A stretch of 64,000 nt of DNA from Dyadobacter subterraneus (GCF_015221875.1 NZ_JACYGY010000001.1:3388501-3452500); one strand, 5' to 3'. Shown: positions 1-8,470, counted from the stretch's first letter. Notes: generated by a model from the sequence alone, not told the origin. A program made the numbers and translations.

Positions 1-194
1 ATTTCCGCAACTTTTTGATCAGTCAATGAATTTACGTCAATATGGGTAACACCGGCATAACGGCGACTGTCCGCATTCCCGGCTGGCCAGCACATCATTT
101 CTATACATGAAAATCCGTGGTTGCCAGCAAACTTAACCACATGATCAAAACCAAAATCAGCTAATATGGCACTATTAAAACCTAATTTGAGCAT
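1..194 (-). CDS. Sugar phosphate isomerase/epimerase, N-terminal part only
   Basis: The reverse strand encodes 64 residues from an ATG at 194 to the left edge without a stop. The start MLKLGFNSAILADFGFD, followed by a stretch around FSCIEMMCWP, is typical of the first strands of the xylose isomerase-like TIM barrel (AP endonuclease family 2 superfamily), whose members isomerise or epimerise sugars using a divalent metal. Only the first two or three beta/alpha units are visible, so the metal ligands lie outside the window and the substrate cannot be named. It is divergent from the sensor kinase gene at 375; the 180 bp between them hold no strong motif. Confidence 0.72.
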   Translation of the reverse strand, partial: MLKLGFNSAILADFGFDHVVKFAGNHGFSCIEMMCWPAGNADSRRYAGVTHIDVNSLTDQKVAE

Positions 195-374
195 AACAAA
201 AGGGATTAGAATATTAAATCAATTTCCTACGGAACGCAGAAATTTCCACTATTTATAAATGTGAAATTAAGGATATCAATTCAAATCACCAGAAATACCG
301 ACACATTCCGGCCAAATACCGCAAAGGTTTTTTAGTAAACATCCGGTTTCGTAAATTTCAGGAAATTGATTTAT

Positions 375-1409
375 ATGAAACGTTCGGGAGCTCAATTTTT
401 CATACATGTTTTTCTGATTTCGGCCTTTCTGGCCTTGCCTTATATTTTTGCTCCGACAGGTTTTCCCGGATTTGCAGAATTTGAACGGAACGCACATGAA
501 AGAACAATTTTCGTTTCCTATCTGCTGATGCTGACATTTTTTTATGCGAATTATTACTATTTAATACCCCGGTTTTATTTCAACAAAAAATATATTTTCT
601 ACGCTGCTTTTATTCTGGGCAGTTTCCTTGCCATCCTGTTTTTCATATATACACTTGATAAACAGCCGGGAAATCCACGACCTTTTCCTCATCGCCCACC
701 GCATGCTATAAAATTTGACAAACCACCCGGAGCATTTGACAATAGTCAGACATTATTTCTTTTCCTCGTCGGGCTGGTAGTATCTTTTGCCTTAAAGATT
801 AATGACCGATTGAAACGGTCAGAACAGGAAAAGCTTCATACAGAATTATCGTATTTAAAAGCACAAATCAATCCGCATTTTTTATTCAATACATTGAATA
901 GTATTTATTCGCTCGCTATCGAAAAATCTGACCGGACCGCTGACGCGGTCGTGATGCTTTCTTCATTAATGCGTTATGTTATCCGCGACGCGACTGAAAG
1001 TTTGGTGCCGTTAAATAAAGAAATTGAGTATATCAAAAATTATGTTTCTCTTCAAAAATTCAGATTAGATGACACCGTTTTGATAAATTTTCAGGTTTCG
1101 GGTAATTTTGCAAACAAGCAGATTGCACCTCTTATACTGATTTCCTTTATTGAAAATGCATTCAAATATGGCGTCAATCCTGAACAGCAATCTTTAATAA
1201 AAATATCAATTACGATGCAAAGTGATGACCTTGTTCTTCATGTTTGTAATAATAAAGTCAGGATAAATCATACGGAGGAATCGTCGGGCGGTATTGGAAT
1301 AAATAATACAAAAACCCGTTTGCAGTTGCTTTATCCCTCTAAATATCAGTTGGAAATTCAGGACAGTACTGAAAATTTTGTTATCGATTTAAAACTCACA
1401 CTTTCATGA
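375..1409 (+). CDS. LytS-type sensor histidine kinase (His_kinase family)
   Basis: This is a membrane sensor kinase of the LytS/YehU group. Four hydrophobic segments (about residues 7-26, 45-65, 72-92, 124-142) are followed by a short coiled linker and the H-box NPHFLFNTLNSI with the phospho-acceptor His168; the C-terminus has the N-box region (ISFIENAFKYG) and a glycine-rich ATP-lid segment (SSGGIGINNTKTRL). I chose the ATG at 375, preceded by AGGAAAT at 360-366, over an upstream TTG at 366. The gene overlaps its response regulator by ATGA, so the two are translationally coupled. The signal sensed is unknown; there is no periplasmic sensor domain of note, only a Pro-rich loop near residues 97-120. 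Confidence 0.93.
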   Translation: MKRSGAQFFIHVFLISAFLALPYIFAPTGFPGFAEFERNAHERTIFVSYLLMLTFFYANYYYLIPRFYFNKKYIFYAAFILGSFLAILFFIYTLDKQPGNPRPFPHRPPHAIKFDKPPGAFDNSQTLFLFLVGLVVSFALKINDRLKRSEQEKLHTELSYLKAQINPHFLFNTLNSIYSLAIEKSDRTADAVVMLSSLMRYVIRDATESLVPLNKEIEYIKNYVSLQKFRLDDTVLINFQVSGNFANKQIAPLILISFIENAFKYGVNPEQQSLIKISITMQSDDLVLHVCNNKVRINHTEESSGGIGINNTKTRLQLLYPSKYQLEIQDSTENFVIDLKLTLS

Positions 1410-2098
1410 TCCAGGCCATTGCACTTGACGACGAACCACCGGCATTGCGGATAATCTCCAATTTTTGCAGCAGAATTGATTTTATCGATTTGCAAAAAAC
1501 TTTCAGCCGGACAGATGATGCAATGACTTATCTTGAAAATTTCCCGGTGAATTTAATCTTTCTGGACATTAATATGCCGTCCATGTCCGGATTGGATTTT
1601 TATCAGGCCATCCCGCATGAAGCTATGGTGATTTTCACGACTGCCTATGCCGAACATGCTGTTGAAGGATTTAATCTCAATGCGGTGGATTATCTTTTGA
1701 AACCTTTCACCTTTGAAAGATTTCAGCAAGCAGCCAACAAGGCGAAAGATTTCTATCACTTTAAAAACCCTATTGAAAACCCTGCCGCCAAATTTCTGCT
1801 GGTTCGTGCAGATTACAGTCTCCATAAAATCGCTTTTTCGGATATCCTTTTTATCGAAGGACTCGACGATTATTTAAAAATCCATATTGAAAATACCAAA
1901 CCGCTGGTCGTGCGAATGACGATGAAAGCGATACTGCAAAAACTTCCAGAACAGGAATTTATTCGTGTGCACCGCTCTTTCATTATTCCTTTTAGGCGTA
2001 TTGAAAATGTCAGGAATAAAATTATAAATCTCGCAGGTGAAGAAATTCCTATTGGATCGAGTTATGAGGAATCTTTTGGGAAATGGTTTAAGTCCTGA
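1406..2098 (+). CDS. LytTR-family response regulator
   Basis: This is the partner of the kinase at 375, with an N-terminal receiver domain (acidic pocket DDE at residues 8-10, phospho-acceptor Asp54 in FLDINMPSMSG, conserved Lys in the LLKPF turn) and a C-terminal LytTR DNA-binding domain from about residue 130 (FIEGLDDYLKIH, RVHRSFIIP). LytTR domains bind DNA through a beta-rich fold rather than a helix-turn-helix. The ATG lies inside the last codons of the kinase gene (ATGA). No target operator could be identified; after the stop there are 245 bp without a clear gene or terminator before the next cluster. Confidence 0.94.
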   Translation: MIQAIALDDEPPALRIISNFCSRIDFIDLQKTFSRTDDAMTYLENFPVNLIFLDINMPSMSGLDFYQAIPHEAMVIFTTAYAEHAVEGFNLNAVDYLLKPFTFERFQQAANKAKDFYHFKNPIENPAAKFLLVRADYSLHKIAFSDILFIEGLDDYLKIHIENTKPLVVRMTMKAILQKLPEQEFIRVHRSFIIPFRRIENVRNKIINLAGEEIPIGSSYEESFGKWFKS

Positions 2099-2343
2099 AC
2101 AGGGTTAATAGAATAATTTCGATTCCGTTTAGAAATCCTTTCAAAAGCTTGAAATTTCAGTTATCAAAAAAAATTCATCACGTAAAAAATTCGGTCATCA
2201 ATCCCCGCTACCATTTGTAACTATCCTGCATGCATAAATCACATGAATTTTAGTAATATTGACATAAGAAAGCAGTAAAACAGTGAATTACCGCTGTTTG
2301 CGCTTATCTTTTTAAGACTCAAATTTAAACAATTACTAAAAAC

Positions 2344-3051
2344 ATGGCAGATTCTGAACCTGGTATCGGTAAGAAAATACTGAGCTTTTTTATCAAGGAA
2401 AGTACAGAGCCTACACAAGTTGCGGCGACGGGAAGTGCGAATATTGCGGCGACACCAACCGCCTCAACACCGGTTGAACAGCCAAAACCTGCACCCGCCC
2501 CTACCGTACAAAATGCAGCCGGCACGGCGGAAGTCGACCGGAAATTTGTCCAGCATTTTGTTGAACTGCTTGAAAAAGCAAATCTGCCCGGGCCTGATTA
2601 TTTTGAATACAAACAGGCTTTGAGAAGTATGGAAGGTTTGGGACTAGGCGAAGAAAAACAGTTTCAGGCTGCCTGGGCAAGTTTCAAAGCGATGGGAGGA
2701 ATTACAGATCATTCTATCCTGAAAACTTCTGCTGATCAGTATCTTTCTATCCTTGGCAAAGACCGCGAATCTTTTTTGAAAGATGTGGAACGTGCTATAA
2801 AAGAAAGAGTTGGCTCGCTGAATGATGAACTAAAAAAACTGGAAGACAATAATAATGCTTATATTCAGGAGATTGCAAATCTTCAAAAAAAGATAGACGA
2901 AAATAAAAACCGTTTGGGACAAATTTCGGGTGAGATCTCCGAACAAAGTGCCAAAATCAATGCAAACAAAGACAGCTTTGAAGTAACATACCAAAGTTTT
3001 GTGTCGCAAATAAATTCAGATCTCAGTAAAATCAATCAATACTTAAAATAA
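2344..3051 (+). CDS. Coiled-coil protein of unknown function, first gene of actin-fold membrane cluster
   Basis: I do not recognise a named family. The 235-residue protein starts with a short segment that could be amphipathic (KKILSFFIKES), then an Ala/Pro/Thr-rich linker (about 25-60), a helical domain (about 62-140, including FVQHFVELLEKAN and YFEYKQALRSM) and a long C-terminal coiled coil (about 145-235) with repeated KKLEDNNN- and KIDENKN-like heptads. There is no signal peptide or membrane segment, so it is probably cytoplasmic, possibly membrane-associated through the N-terminus. It lies 15 bp before the next gene, which also has a coiled coil with a NEEI/NKNR-like pattern, so the two products may pair. 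Unusually Ala- and Gln-rich near the N-terminus. Confidence 0.8.
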   Translation: MADSEPGIGKKILSFFIKESTEPTQVAATGSANIAATPTASTPVEQPKPAPAPTVQNAAGTAEVDRKFVQHFVELLEKANLPGPDYFEYKQALRSMEGLGLGEEKQFQAAWASFKAMGGITDHSILKTSADQYLSILGKDRESFLKDVERAIKERVGSLNDELKKLEDNNNAYIQEIANLQKKIDENKNRLGQISGEISEQSAKINANKDSFEVTYQSFVSQINSDLSKINQYLK

Positions 3052-3066
3052 TCAGGACCTTCAACC

Positions 3067-4080
3067 ATGGCATCACCAGACTTTACTCAAATCGGCGGCT
3101 CGCAGGAAGATGTTTCCAAGCGATCTTATTGGAGCAAGCCCGAGGGGATTACTTCTCTGCTTTTTCTTGGCGCAGCAGGCGCAGCGGGTTTATATTACTG
3201 GAACAAACTGGCTGCATTTTTAATTGAAGTCACCCAGAATACGTTATACCTTGGCTTTTTACTTGCCTTGCTTGCAGTAGTGGTTTTTCTATTTACAAGT
3301 AAGGACGTCCGCACTGCAGTCTTTTTTCTTTTCAAGACCTTGATGCGAAATATCACCGGCCTGATCATCAAACTGGATCCGATTGCAATCATGAAGATTT
3401 ACATTGATGATTTGAAAGAAAAGCGTGAAAAAATGCAGGGCCAGATCAATATCCTGGCTGGACAACTGGTAAAACTGAACAGAAAAATTACCGAGAATAA
3501 CGAAGAGATCAAGCAGAAATTTGCCGAAGCCAACAAGGCCAGCCAAATGACTGATCGTCCCGGAATGAAAGAAACAGCTTCACTGGCAACAATTGAAGGT
3601 GCAGGTTTACAGGAAATGAACGAGAAATTGTTTCCCTTGCAGCGTAATATGAAAACGATTCTTGAATTCATGGAAAAAGTGAACAAGAGCGCGGATTATA
3701 TTATCAAGGAAACTGAAATTAAAGTAAAACTTAAAGAAGCAGAGTACCGAATTGTCAAAGAAAGTTCGAATGCGCTGCGTACCGCAGTTAGTATTTTCAA
3801 AGGAAATCCTGACAAAAAGTTTTATTTTGATGAATCCATGGAATATATTCAGGACGATATGAGCCTGAAACTTGGCGAAATGAAACGCGCTATGGATCTT
3901 TCAATGGATTTTATCAATGGTGTAGATGTTCAGAACGGACTTTTATCGGACAAGGGTCAGGCGATGCTGGAAGCTTATAACAAAGGAGATTTCAAATTGA
4001 TACAACTTGATACGCCAAATCAGCCGTCACGTTCTATCGATCCTCCAAAAGATTCGAGCTATCGCGGGTTACTGGACTAA
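3067..4080 (+). CDS. Membrane-anchored coiled-coil protein, second gene of actin-fold membrane cluster
   Basis: No named family recognised. A short polar N-terminus is followed by two hydrophobic segments (about residues 29-50 and 60-79), a further amphipathic stretch (VFFLFKTLMRNI), then about 220 residues that are almost entirely helical and charged, with a predicted coiled coil (about 113-155, KREKMQGQINILAGQ). The architecture recalls PspA/Vipp-like or TelA-like helical proteins tethered to the inner membrane, but I see no diagnostic motif of either. The C-terminus is a short Ser/Pro-rich tail ending in SYRGLLD. It follows the first cluster gene by 15 bp and precedes the actin-fold gene by 44 bp, which makes co-transcription likely. 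Confidence 0.82.
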   Translation: MASPDFTQIGGSQEDVSKRSYWSKPEGITSLLFLGAAGAAGLYYWNKLAAFLIEVTQNTLYLGFLLALLAVVVFLFTSKDVRTAVFFLFKTLMRNITGLIIKLDPIAIMKIYIDDLKEKREKMQGQINILAGQLVKLNRKITENNEEIKQKFAEANKASQMTDRPGMKETASLATIEGAGLQEMNEKLFPLQRNMKTILEFMEKVNKSADYIIKETEIKVKLKEAEYRIVKESSNALRTAVSIFKGNPDKKFYFDESMEYIQDDMSLKLGEMKRAMDLSMDFINGVDVQNGLLSDKGQAMLEAYNKGDFKLIQLDTPNQPSRSIDPPKDSSYRGLLD

Positions 4081-4124
4081 ACTGCTTATTACAATTACAT
4101 TTTTCAATTTACTTTTAACAAACA

Positions 4125-5141
4125 ATGAAAAGACTAACTGTTGCCGGAAGACTATTAATTACAGCACTGGTTATAGCAGCCATATTTGTTGGCTATAAAT
4201 ATTTTGGCGGCCAGCAAGCCCTTGAAAAAGTGGCAAAAGAACAAAAATCAGAAGTTGATACGACTGCTTTAACAAGCGAAAGCAGTGAAGCCAGTGATAA
4301 TGCAACAAACGAAAATCCGGCATCTGATGCACCTGCGAAATCTTTTGAATATACATCTCCGGAACCTGTTGATGGAAAATTGAAAGGTGTGGTTGAACTT
4401 GGTGCCAGTGGGTTTAATTCATTCATTATCAAAGTTGACAGTCAAAAACGCTGGAAACTCGAAAAATCAGAATTCGGAAATAGTCTTGTAACTGAAAACA
4501 TGGCAACGGATGAAGATGTAAGAATCGGTTTGAAAAAATACATCAGTACAATGCTTGATTACGGGGTTGGTAAAAAAGATATCCACTTTGTAGTAAGTTC
4601 TGGTGCGGCAAAAGCCGAGGTAACTACAAAAATTACGAGTGCACTAAAATCGCTTGGTTATGTGGTAAATCAGGTGACTCCGGAACAGGAAGGTCAGTTG
4701 GGATTAAAATCCGTTTTACCGGCCGGATATGCTAACAAAGCTTTTGTTGTGGATATTGGTTCAGGAAATACCAAGATTTCATGGATTGCCGGAGCAGGTA
4801 TAAAATCCGTTGAATCTTACGGAGCAAAATATTTTCAGGATGGTACTGATGATAAAAAAGTTTATGATGAAGTAAATGCAAAAGCAAAACAAATCCCTTC
4901 TGATTTGAGAAAAACGGCATTTATCATTGGTGGTGTTCCATTTGAAATGGCGAAGGAAGTGCGTAAAGGAAAGGAACGTTATACCGTTTTGAGCGCACCA
5001 TCAGGTTATGCAAAGTTGACCAATGCAAAATCAAAAGCGGGTGTAAATATTTATAAAGCAGTGGCAGACGCGACAGGTTGTGAAGAATTTGTGTTTGACT
5101 GGGATGCAAACTTTACTATCGGTTTCCTTTTGACATTGTAA
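4125..5141 (+). CDS. Membrane-tethered actin-fold (Ppx/GppA-like) protein
   Basis: A single N-terminal membrane segment (about residues 9-24, LLITALVIAAIFVGYKYF) is followed by an acidic Ser/Thr-rich linker (to about 75) and a domain with ASKHA-type nucleotide-binding signatures: phosphate-1-like VVELGASGFNSFIIKVD, a Ppx/GppA-like EQEGQLGLKSVLP segment, and phosphate-2-like FVVDIGSGNTKISWI, then an adenosine-like FIIGGVPFE. The order matches exopolyphosphatase/pppGpp phosphatase rather than MreB or FtsA. The predicted topology places the domain in the periplasm if the N-terminus is inside, which would be odd for an ATP-binding fold; the positive-inside rule (MKR at the N-terminus) favours that orientation. 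Function unknown; linked to two coiled-coil genes upstream and closed by a terminator. Confidence 0.78.
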   Translation: MKRLTVAGRLLITALVIAAIFVGYKYFGGQQALEKVAKEQKSEVDTTALTSESSEASDNATNENPASDAPAKSFEYTSPEPVDGKLKGVVELGASGFNSFIIKVDSQKRWKLEKSEFGNSLVTENMATDEDVRIGLKKYISTMLDYGVGKKDIHFVVSSGAAKAEVTTKITSALKSLGYVVNQVTPEQEGQLGLKSVLPAGYANKAFVVDIGSGNTKISWIAGAGIKSVESYGAKYFQDGTDDKKVYDEVNAKAKQIPSDLRKTAFIIGGVPFEMAKEVRKGKERYTVLSAPSGYAKLTNAKSKAGVNIYKAVADATGCEEFVFDWDANFTIGFLLTL

Positions 5142-5156
5142 TAAAAATATGAAATG

Positions 5157-5201
5157 AGGGAAAAGTACGAAGCGATTATGCTTCCGTATTTTTCCCTTTT
5201 T
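5157..5201 (+). terminator. Intrinsic terminator after actin-fold cluster
   Basis: The arms AGGGAAAAGTACGAAGC and GCTTCCGTATTTTTCCCT pair over about 17 bp with one bulge and one mismatch, and the stem runs into TTTTT. It lies 15 bp after the stop of the actin-fold gene and just before the next gene, and so separates the two transcription units. Confidence 0.8.
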
Positions 5202-5213
5202 ACTTAGACAAAA

Positions 5214-5714
5214 ATGACGCTTCACGATTTATTCGATCAGGTTTCTAAAAATTATTGGCCCGTTGCTTTATATTTTATCCTGTTACCCGGTATTGCCTGG
5301 GTGGTCGGGCAAGTTGCTACCGGAAGTCGTGATGTTAAATTTTGGGGATTGGTTTATTCGGTTCTGGTCTATGCGGTTTGCATCCCAGGCATTTTTGCCG
5401 TCACACTAAATATCTATCTTTTCCTGTTTGAACGGCAAAGCGTTTGGCAGGCGAATATCGTTTTACAATTCTTGCCCATCATCTCAATGGCTTTGACTTT
5501 GATGATCATCAAACAAAAAATTCCATTTTCACTTATTCCGGGTTTTGGTAAGTTGTCCGGATTTCTTACGCTCATTGCGGCTTTAATAGGCGTGATGTGG
5601 TTTTTCGACCGCCTTCATTTAGTAGCCTTCACTTATGTACCTTTTGCCTATATCGTCATAGGTTTTGTCGGAACTTTACTGCTCATCAGATTTGCATGGA
5701 GCAAAATGTTTTAA
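5214..5714 (+). CDS. Small multi-pass membrane protein, unknown function
   Basis: The 166-residue protein is hydrophobic throughout, with about five membrane segments (about 15-33, 42-72, 80-98, 110-127, 140-158). I recognise no family. It starts 12 bp after the terminator of the preceding cluster, so it heads its own unit, and its last 19 bp overlap the start of the nuclease-like gene at 5696. That overlap suggests translational coupling with the nuclease/methyltransferase pair, although a chance head-to-tail packing cannot be excluded. Confidence 0.78.
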   Translation: MTLHDLFDQVSKNYWPVALYFILLPGIAWVVGQVATGSRDVKFWGLVYSVLVYAVCIPGIFAVTLNIYLFLFERQSVWQANIVLQFLPIISMALTLMIIKQKIPFSLIPGFGKLSGFLTLIAALIGVMWFFDRLHLVAFTYVPFAYIVIGFVGTLLLIRFAWSKMF

Positions 5715-6358
5715 GCCAATCATCATACATACAAATCTCAGTAAGTGACGAGCAGAAGAAATATGCCCGCCAGCTGGTTGAACATTCCCTTCGTCATCAT
5801 AAAATTGCCAATATTTGGGATAATCAAAATGAGCGCTTTTCCCAAACCAGGATCATGCGTTACACCGGAAGTTTAGGCGAAATTGTTTTTGCCGATACTT
5901 ATCATTTACCCAGACCGGCAAAATCTTTTGGAGCTATTGATGGCCAGGATTGGGGACAAGATTTTCTGATCACTTCCGAAGAATATACTTTTTCATTGGA
6001 CATTAAATCAATGAAGAGAAAAACGGGAAATCTTGCAGGAGATTATGTCCTGAATATTCCCGCGTTTCAATTGCGAAAACCCAATTCAAAAACTTCCCAT
6101 TATTTCTGTATTTCCTTTCATCAAACAGAAAGTGAAGGAACTGTCGCTTCTCTTCTCGGTTTCATTGATAAACAGGCATTACTAAATGGAGAAGTAGGAA
6201 CGTTGTTTTTAAAAGGGACAGACCGAGTCCGGCAAGACAACAGCTCGTTTACTTTTTATGAGGATACATATGAAATTTTATTGAAAGATATCGAATCGCC
6301 TGTGATCACCGAGTTTGTTCGAGGACTGCCAGGGTTTCGTATATGTCATTTGAGGTAA
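5696..6358 (+). CDS. PD-(D/E)XK-like nuclease, possible restriction endonuclease
   Basis: From the ATG at 5696 the protein has 220 residues. An upstream extension in the same frame would lie wholly inside the membrane-protein gene, so I rejected it. A helix with a conserved glutamate (GSLGEIVFADTY, about 65-76) is followed by GQDFLI and then LDIKSMKRK (about 100-108). This E...D...(D/E)xK order is the pattern of PD-(D/E)XK nucleases; the last part is beta-rich and ends in a Trp-poor tail. Because the next gene is an adenine methyltransferase, a type II restriction role is the natural inference. The catalytic assignment is mine and weak without a structure comparison. Confidence 0.68.
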   Translation: MEQNVLSQSSYIQISVSDEQKKYARQLVEHSLRHHKIANIWDNQNERFSQTRIMRYTGSLGEIVFADTYHLPRPAKSFGAIDGQDWGQDFLITSEEYTFSLDIKSMKRKTGNLAGDYVLNIPAFQLRKPNSKTSHYFCISFHQTESEGTVASLLGFIDKQALLNGEVGTLFLKGTDRVRQDNSSFTFYEDTYEILLKDIESPVITEFVRGLPGFRICHLR

Positions 6359-6439
6359 ATAAAATATATGTATATTTGGATGGATTAATTATATTTCATC
6401 CGAAGAAATGGAGCAAAAAGAGAAAGGTTTTCCAAAATA

Positions 6440-7915
6440 ATGGCTTCACAGACGCGCACTTACGAGAAGAAAAAACTGCTTGGACAAATCTACACGCCTT
6501 CGTTCATTGTTGAAAAAATTCTTGACAATACCGGATTTCATCAGCTTAATTTTAGTAAAAATTCTATCCTTGATCCTGCCTGTGGCGATGGACGTTTCTT
6601 AGTCCCGATAGCTCGCTACATTATTGAAAATTCTCCAAAAGAAGATTTAAAACAAAATCTTGAAAACATACATGGCTGGGATATTGATCCAGAAGCTATA
6701 AAGATATGTTTGCAAAATCTTGAAGAACTGATAGCTCCATTGGATTTAAAAATTGACTGGAAGCTAAAAAATCTTGATGCATTGCAGCAAATTGACGGAA
6801 GCCAAAAGTTTGACCTGATTGTTGGAAATCCACCTTATATCCGAATTCAAAATCTTTCAGCAAAACAAAGACAGTTTATTCAAAAGTCATATTCCTTTTG
6901 TCAGTCAGGTTCTACGGATGCGTATGTTGCATTTTTTCAGCTGGCATCCAGACTTTTAACTGAAAATGGCATTTGCGGATTTATTACACCAAATTCTTTT
7001 TTGAGCTCAGAAACGGGAAAACCACTCCGGTCCTATTTCAAGGAAAATCAGAATTTAAGGCAAATTACTAATTACAGATCGGTTCGTATTTTTGGCAACA
7101 CTGGTACGTACGCCGCCATTACTATTTTTGGAAAACACCAACTGGATACTTTTTGTTATGAATTGAGTGACTATGATTTGAGTTACCAAAAACGGGAAAT
7201 ATCATTTTCTGAACTTGATAAGCATAATCAATGGCACTTATCAGTTGAAAAACCTCTGATCACAAAAGGGAAAAACCTGGGTGAAATTTGCCAGATTTCA
7301 GTTGGACTTACTACACTTTCTGATAGCTTATTTCTATTTTCAATTTTAAAGAAAAAAGAAGATTTAGTGCAGTGCATCAATAAAAATGGTCATGTTTTCT
7401 GGCTTGAAAATACCCTTGTAAAGCCTATTATAAAAGGCTCAAAGCTAAAAACTTCGTCTGATCCCATTAATGAATTTATAATTTTTCCTTACGAGAAAGA
7501 TCATAATGGGAAGCACAAAATTATCCGTGAAGAGGTTTTGGAAAAGGATTATCCCAAAGCATACAAATATCTTCTCGGTATCAAAAAAGATCTATTAAAA
7601 CGGGATAACGGAAAACCAAATCCCGTTGCCTGGTATGCGCTTGGGCGTGCCCAAGGGTTGGATTCTTCCTTTGGGAAAAAGATTATTTTTTCTCCTATGA
7701 ACCGTTATCCCAATTTTGTACTGTATGAAAATCCTGATTGCACTGTTTATTCAGGCTATTTTATAAAGTATGATGGAGATTATGATTTCTTATTGTCACA
7801 ACTGAACTCGCAAAGAATGGCCGATTTCATCGCTATTTCCGGTCGGGACTTTCAGGGAGGATATAAAGGTTATAATAAAAAAGTAGTAGAGAATTTTGTC
7901 ATAACCGATTTATAA
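6440..7915 (+). CDS. Adenine-specific DNA methyltransferase (Eco57I/TaqI-type, N6)
   Basis: The 491-residue protein carries SAM-binding motif I (DPACGDGRFL, about 48-57), an acidic motif II (GWDIDPEAI) and catalytic motif IV NPPY in DLIVGNPPYIRIQ (about residues 129-141), the signature of gamma-class N6-adenine methyltransferases. The C-terminal half (from about 270) resembles the TaqI-like target-recognition domain. The start GQIYTPSFIVEKIL is also characteristic of this group. It follows the nuclease-like gene by 81 bp on the same strand and abuts a DinB gene with no gap. It probably protects DNA from the nuclease; the recognition sequence cannot be read from here. Confidence 0.93.
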   Translation: MASQTRTYEKKKLLGQIYTPSFIVEKILDNTGFHQLNFSKNSILDPACGDGRFLVPIARYIIENSPKEDLKQNLENIHGWDIDPEAIKICLQNLEELIAPLDLKIDWKLKNLDALQQIDGSQKFDLIVGNPPYIRIQNLSAKQRQFIQKSYSFCQSGSTDAYVAFFQLASRLLTENGICGFITPNSFLSSETGKPLRSYFKENQNLRQITNYRSVRIFGNTGTYAAITIFGKHQLDTFCYELSDYDLSYQKREISFSELDKHNQWHLSVEKPLITKGKNLGEICQISVGLTTLSDSLFLFSILKKKEDLVQCINKNGHVFWLENTLVKPIIKGSKLKTSSDPINEFIIFPYEKDHNGKHKIIREEVLEKDYPKAYKYLLGIKKDLLKRDNGKPNPVAWYALGRAQGLDSSFGKKIIFSPMNRYPNFVLYENPDCTVYSGYFIKYDGDYDFLLSQLNSQRMADFIAISGRDFQGGYKGYNKKVVENFVITDL

Positions 7916-8365
7916 ATGGAAACAGTTATACAAGCCTCAGAAAGATTAAGATATCTTCTTCAAACCATTCCTGATTTGCTTGACAAAATTCCGAAAACAG
8001 AATTTTCTTTCAAAGCCTCTCCCACTCAATGGAGCAAAAAGGAAATACTCGGTCATCTGATTGACAGCGCAACAAACAATCACCAGCGGTTTATCAGAAT
8101 TCAGTTTGAAAATGAGCCAATCATCTTTTATGATCAAAATGAATGGTGTCAACATAATAATTACCAAAATCTGAGTACTTCCCATATAATCCAGTTTTGG
8201 AAAATTTACAATCAACATCTTCTCGAAATTATAAAAATCATCTCTGCTGATAACCTTCAACGTTTTGGTGCAGGGAAAGATGGTCAAAAATTACCGCTTC
8301 ACTTCTACATTACAGATTACGTTGACCATCTTGAACATCATCTTAAACAACTTGTCACCTACTAG
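7916..8365 (+). CDS. DinB-family protein
   Basis: A 149-residue four-helix-bundle protein of the DinB/DfsB superfamily. Residues GHLIDSATNNHQRF (about 46-59) and DHLEHHLKQL at the C-terminus supply the three-histidine metal site expected of the fold. Members act in thiol or glutathione-type transfers or are of unknown function. The ATG directly follows the stop codon of the methyltransferase gene, so it is co-transcribed, but there is no known functional link; it may simply be a passenger. Confidence 0.88.
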   Translation: METVIQASERLRYLLQTIPDLLDKIPKTEFSFKASPTQWSKKEILGHLIDSATNNHQRFIRIQFENEPIIFYDQNEWCQHNNYQNLSTSHIIQFWKIYNQHLLEIIKIISADNLQRFGAGKDGQKLPLHFYITDYVDHLEHHLKQLVTY

Positions 8366-8440
8366 CTACTTCAATAAGCTGCTATCTATCTGAATTTCAA
8401 CCCATCAGTCAAAAATAAATTTAAAAATAATTTATAAATT

Positions 8441-8462
8441 AACGAACGTTCATTTATATTTG
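8441..8462 (+). promoter_or_regulatory. Putative TetR operator overlapping a -7 element
   Basis: AACGAACGTTCATT contains the perfect palindrome GAACGTTC (8444-8451) with extended arms matching 6 of 7 positions, the size and style of TetR-family operators. It overlaps the upstream edge of TATATTTG (8455-8462), which fits the Bacteroidota -7 consensus TAnnTTTG. The arrangement suggests autorepression of the TetR gene at 8471, with a very short leader. No good -33 element was seen. Confidence 0.5.
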
Positions 8463-8470
8463 TATCACTT

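Noticed and set aside
5597..5695. N-terminal extension of the nuclease-like protein
   Set aside because: It would be read entirely from inside the membrane-protein gene in another frame and contains no plausible domain; the ATG at 5696 gives a complete protein.
8387..8470. Extra gene between the DinB gene and the TetR gene
   Set aside because: Only an AT-rich promoter region with a palindrome and a -7 element; no open frame.
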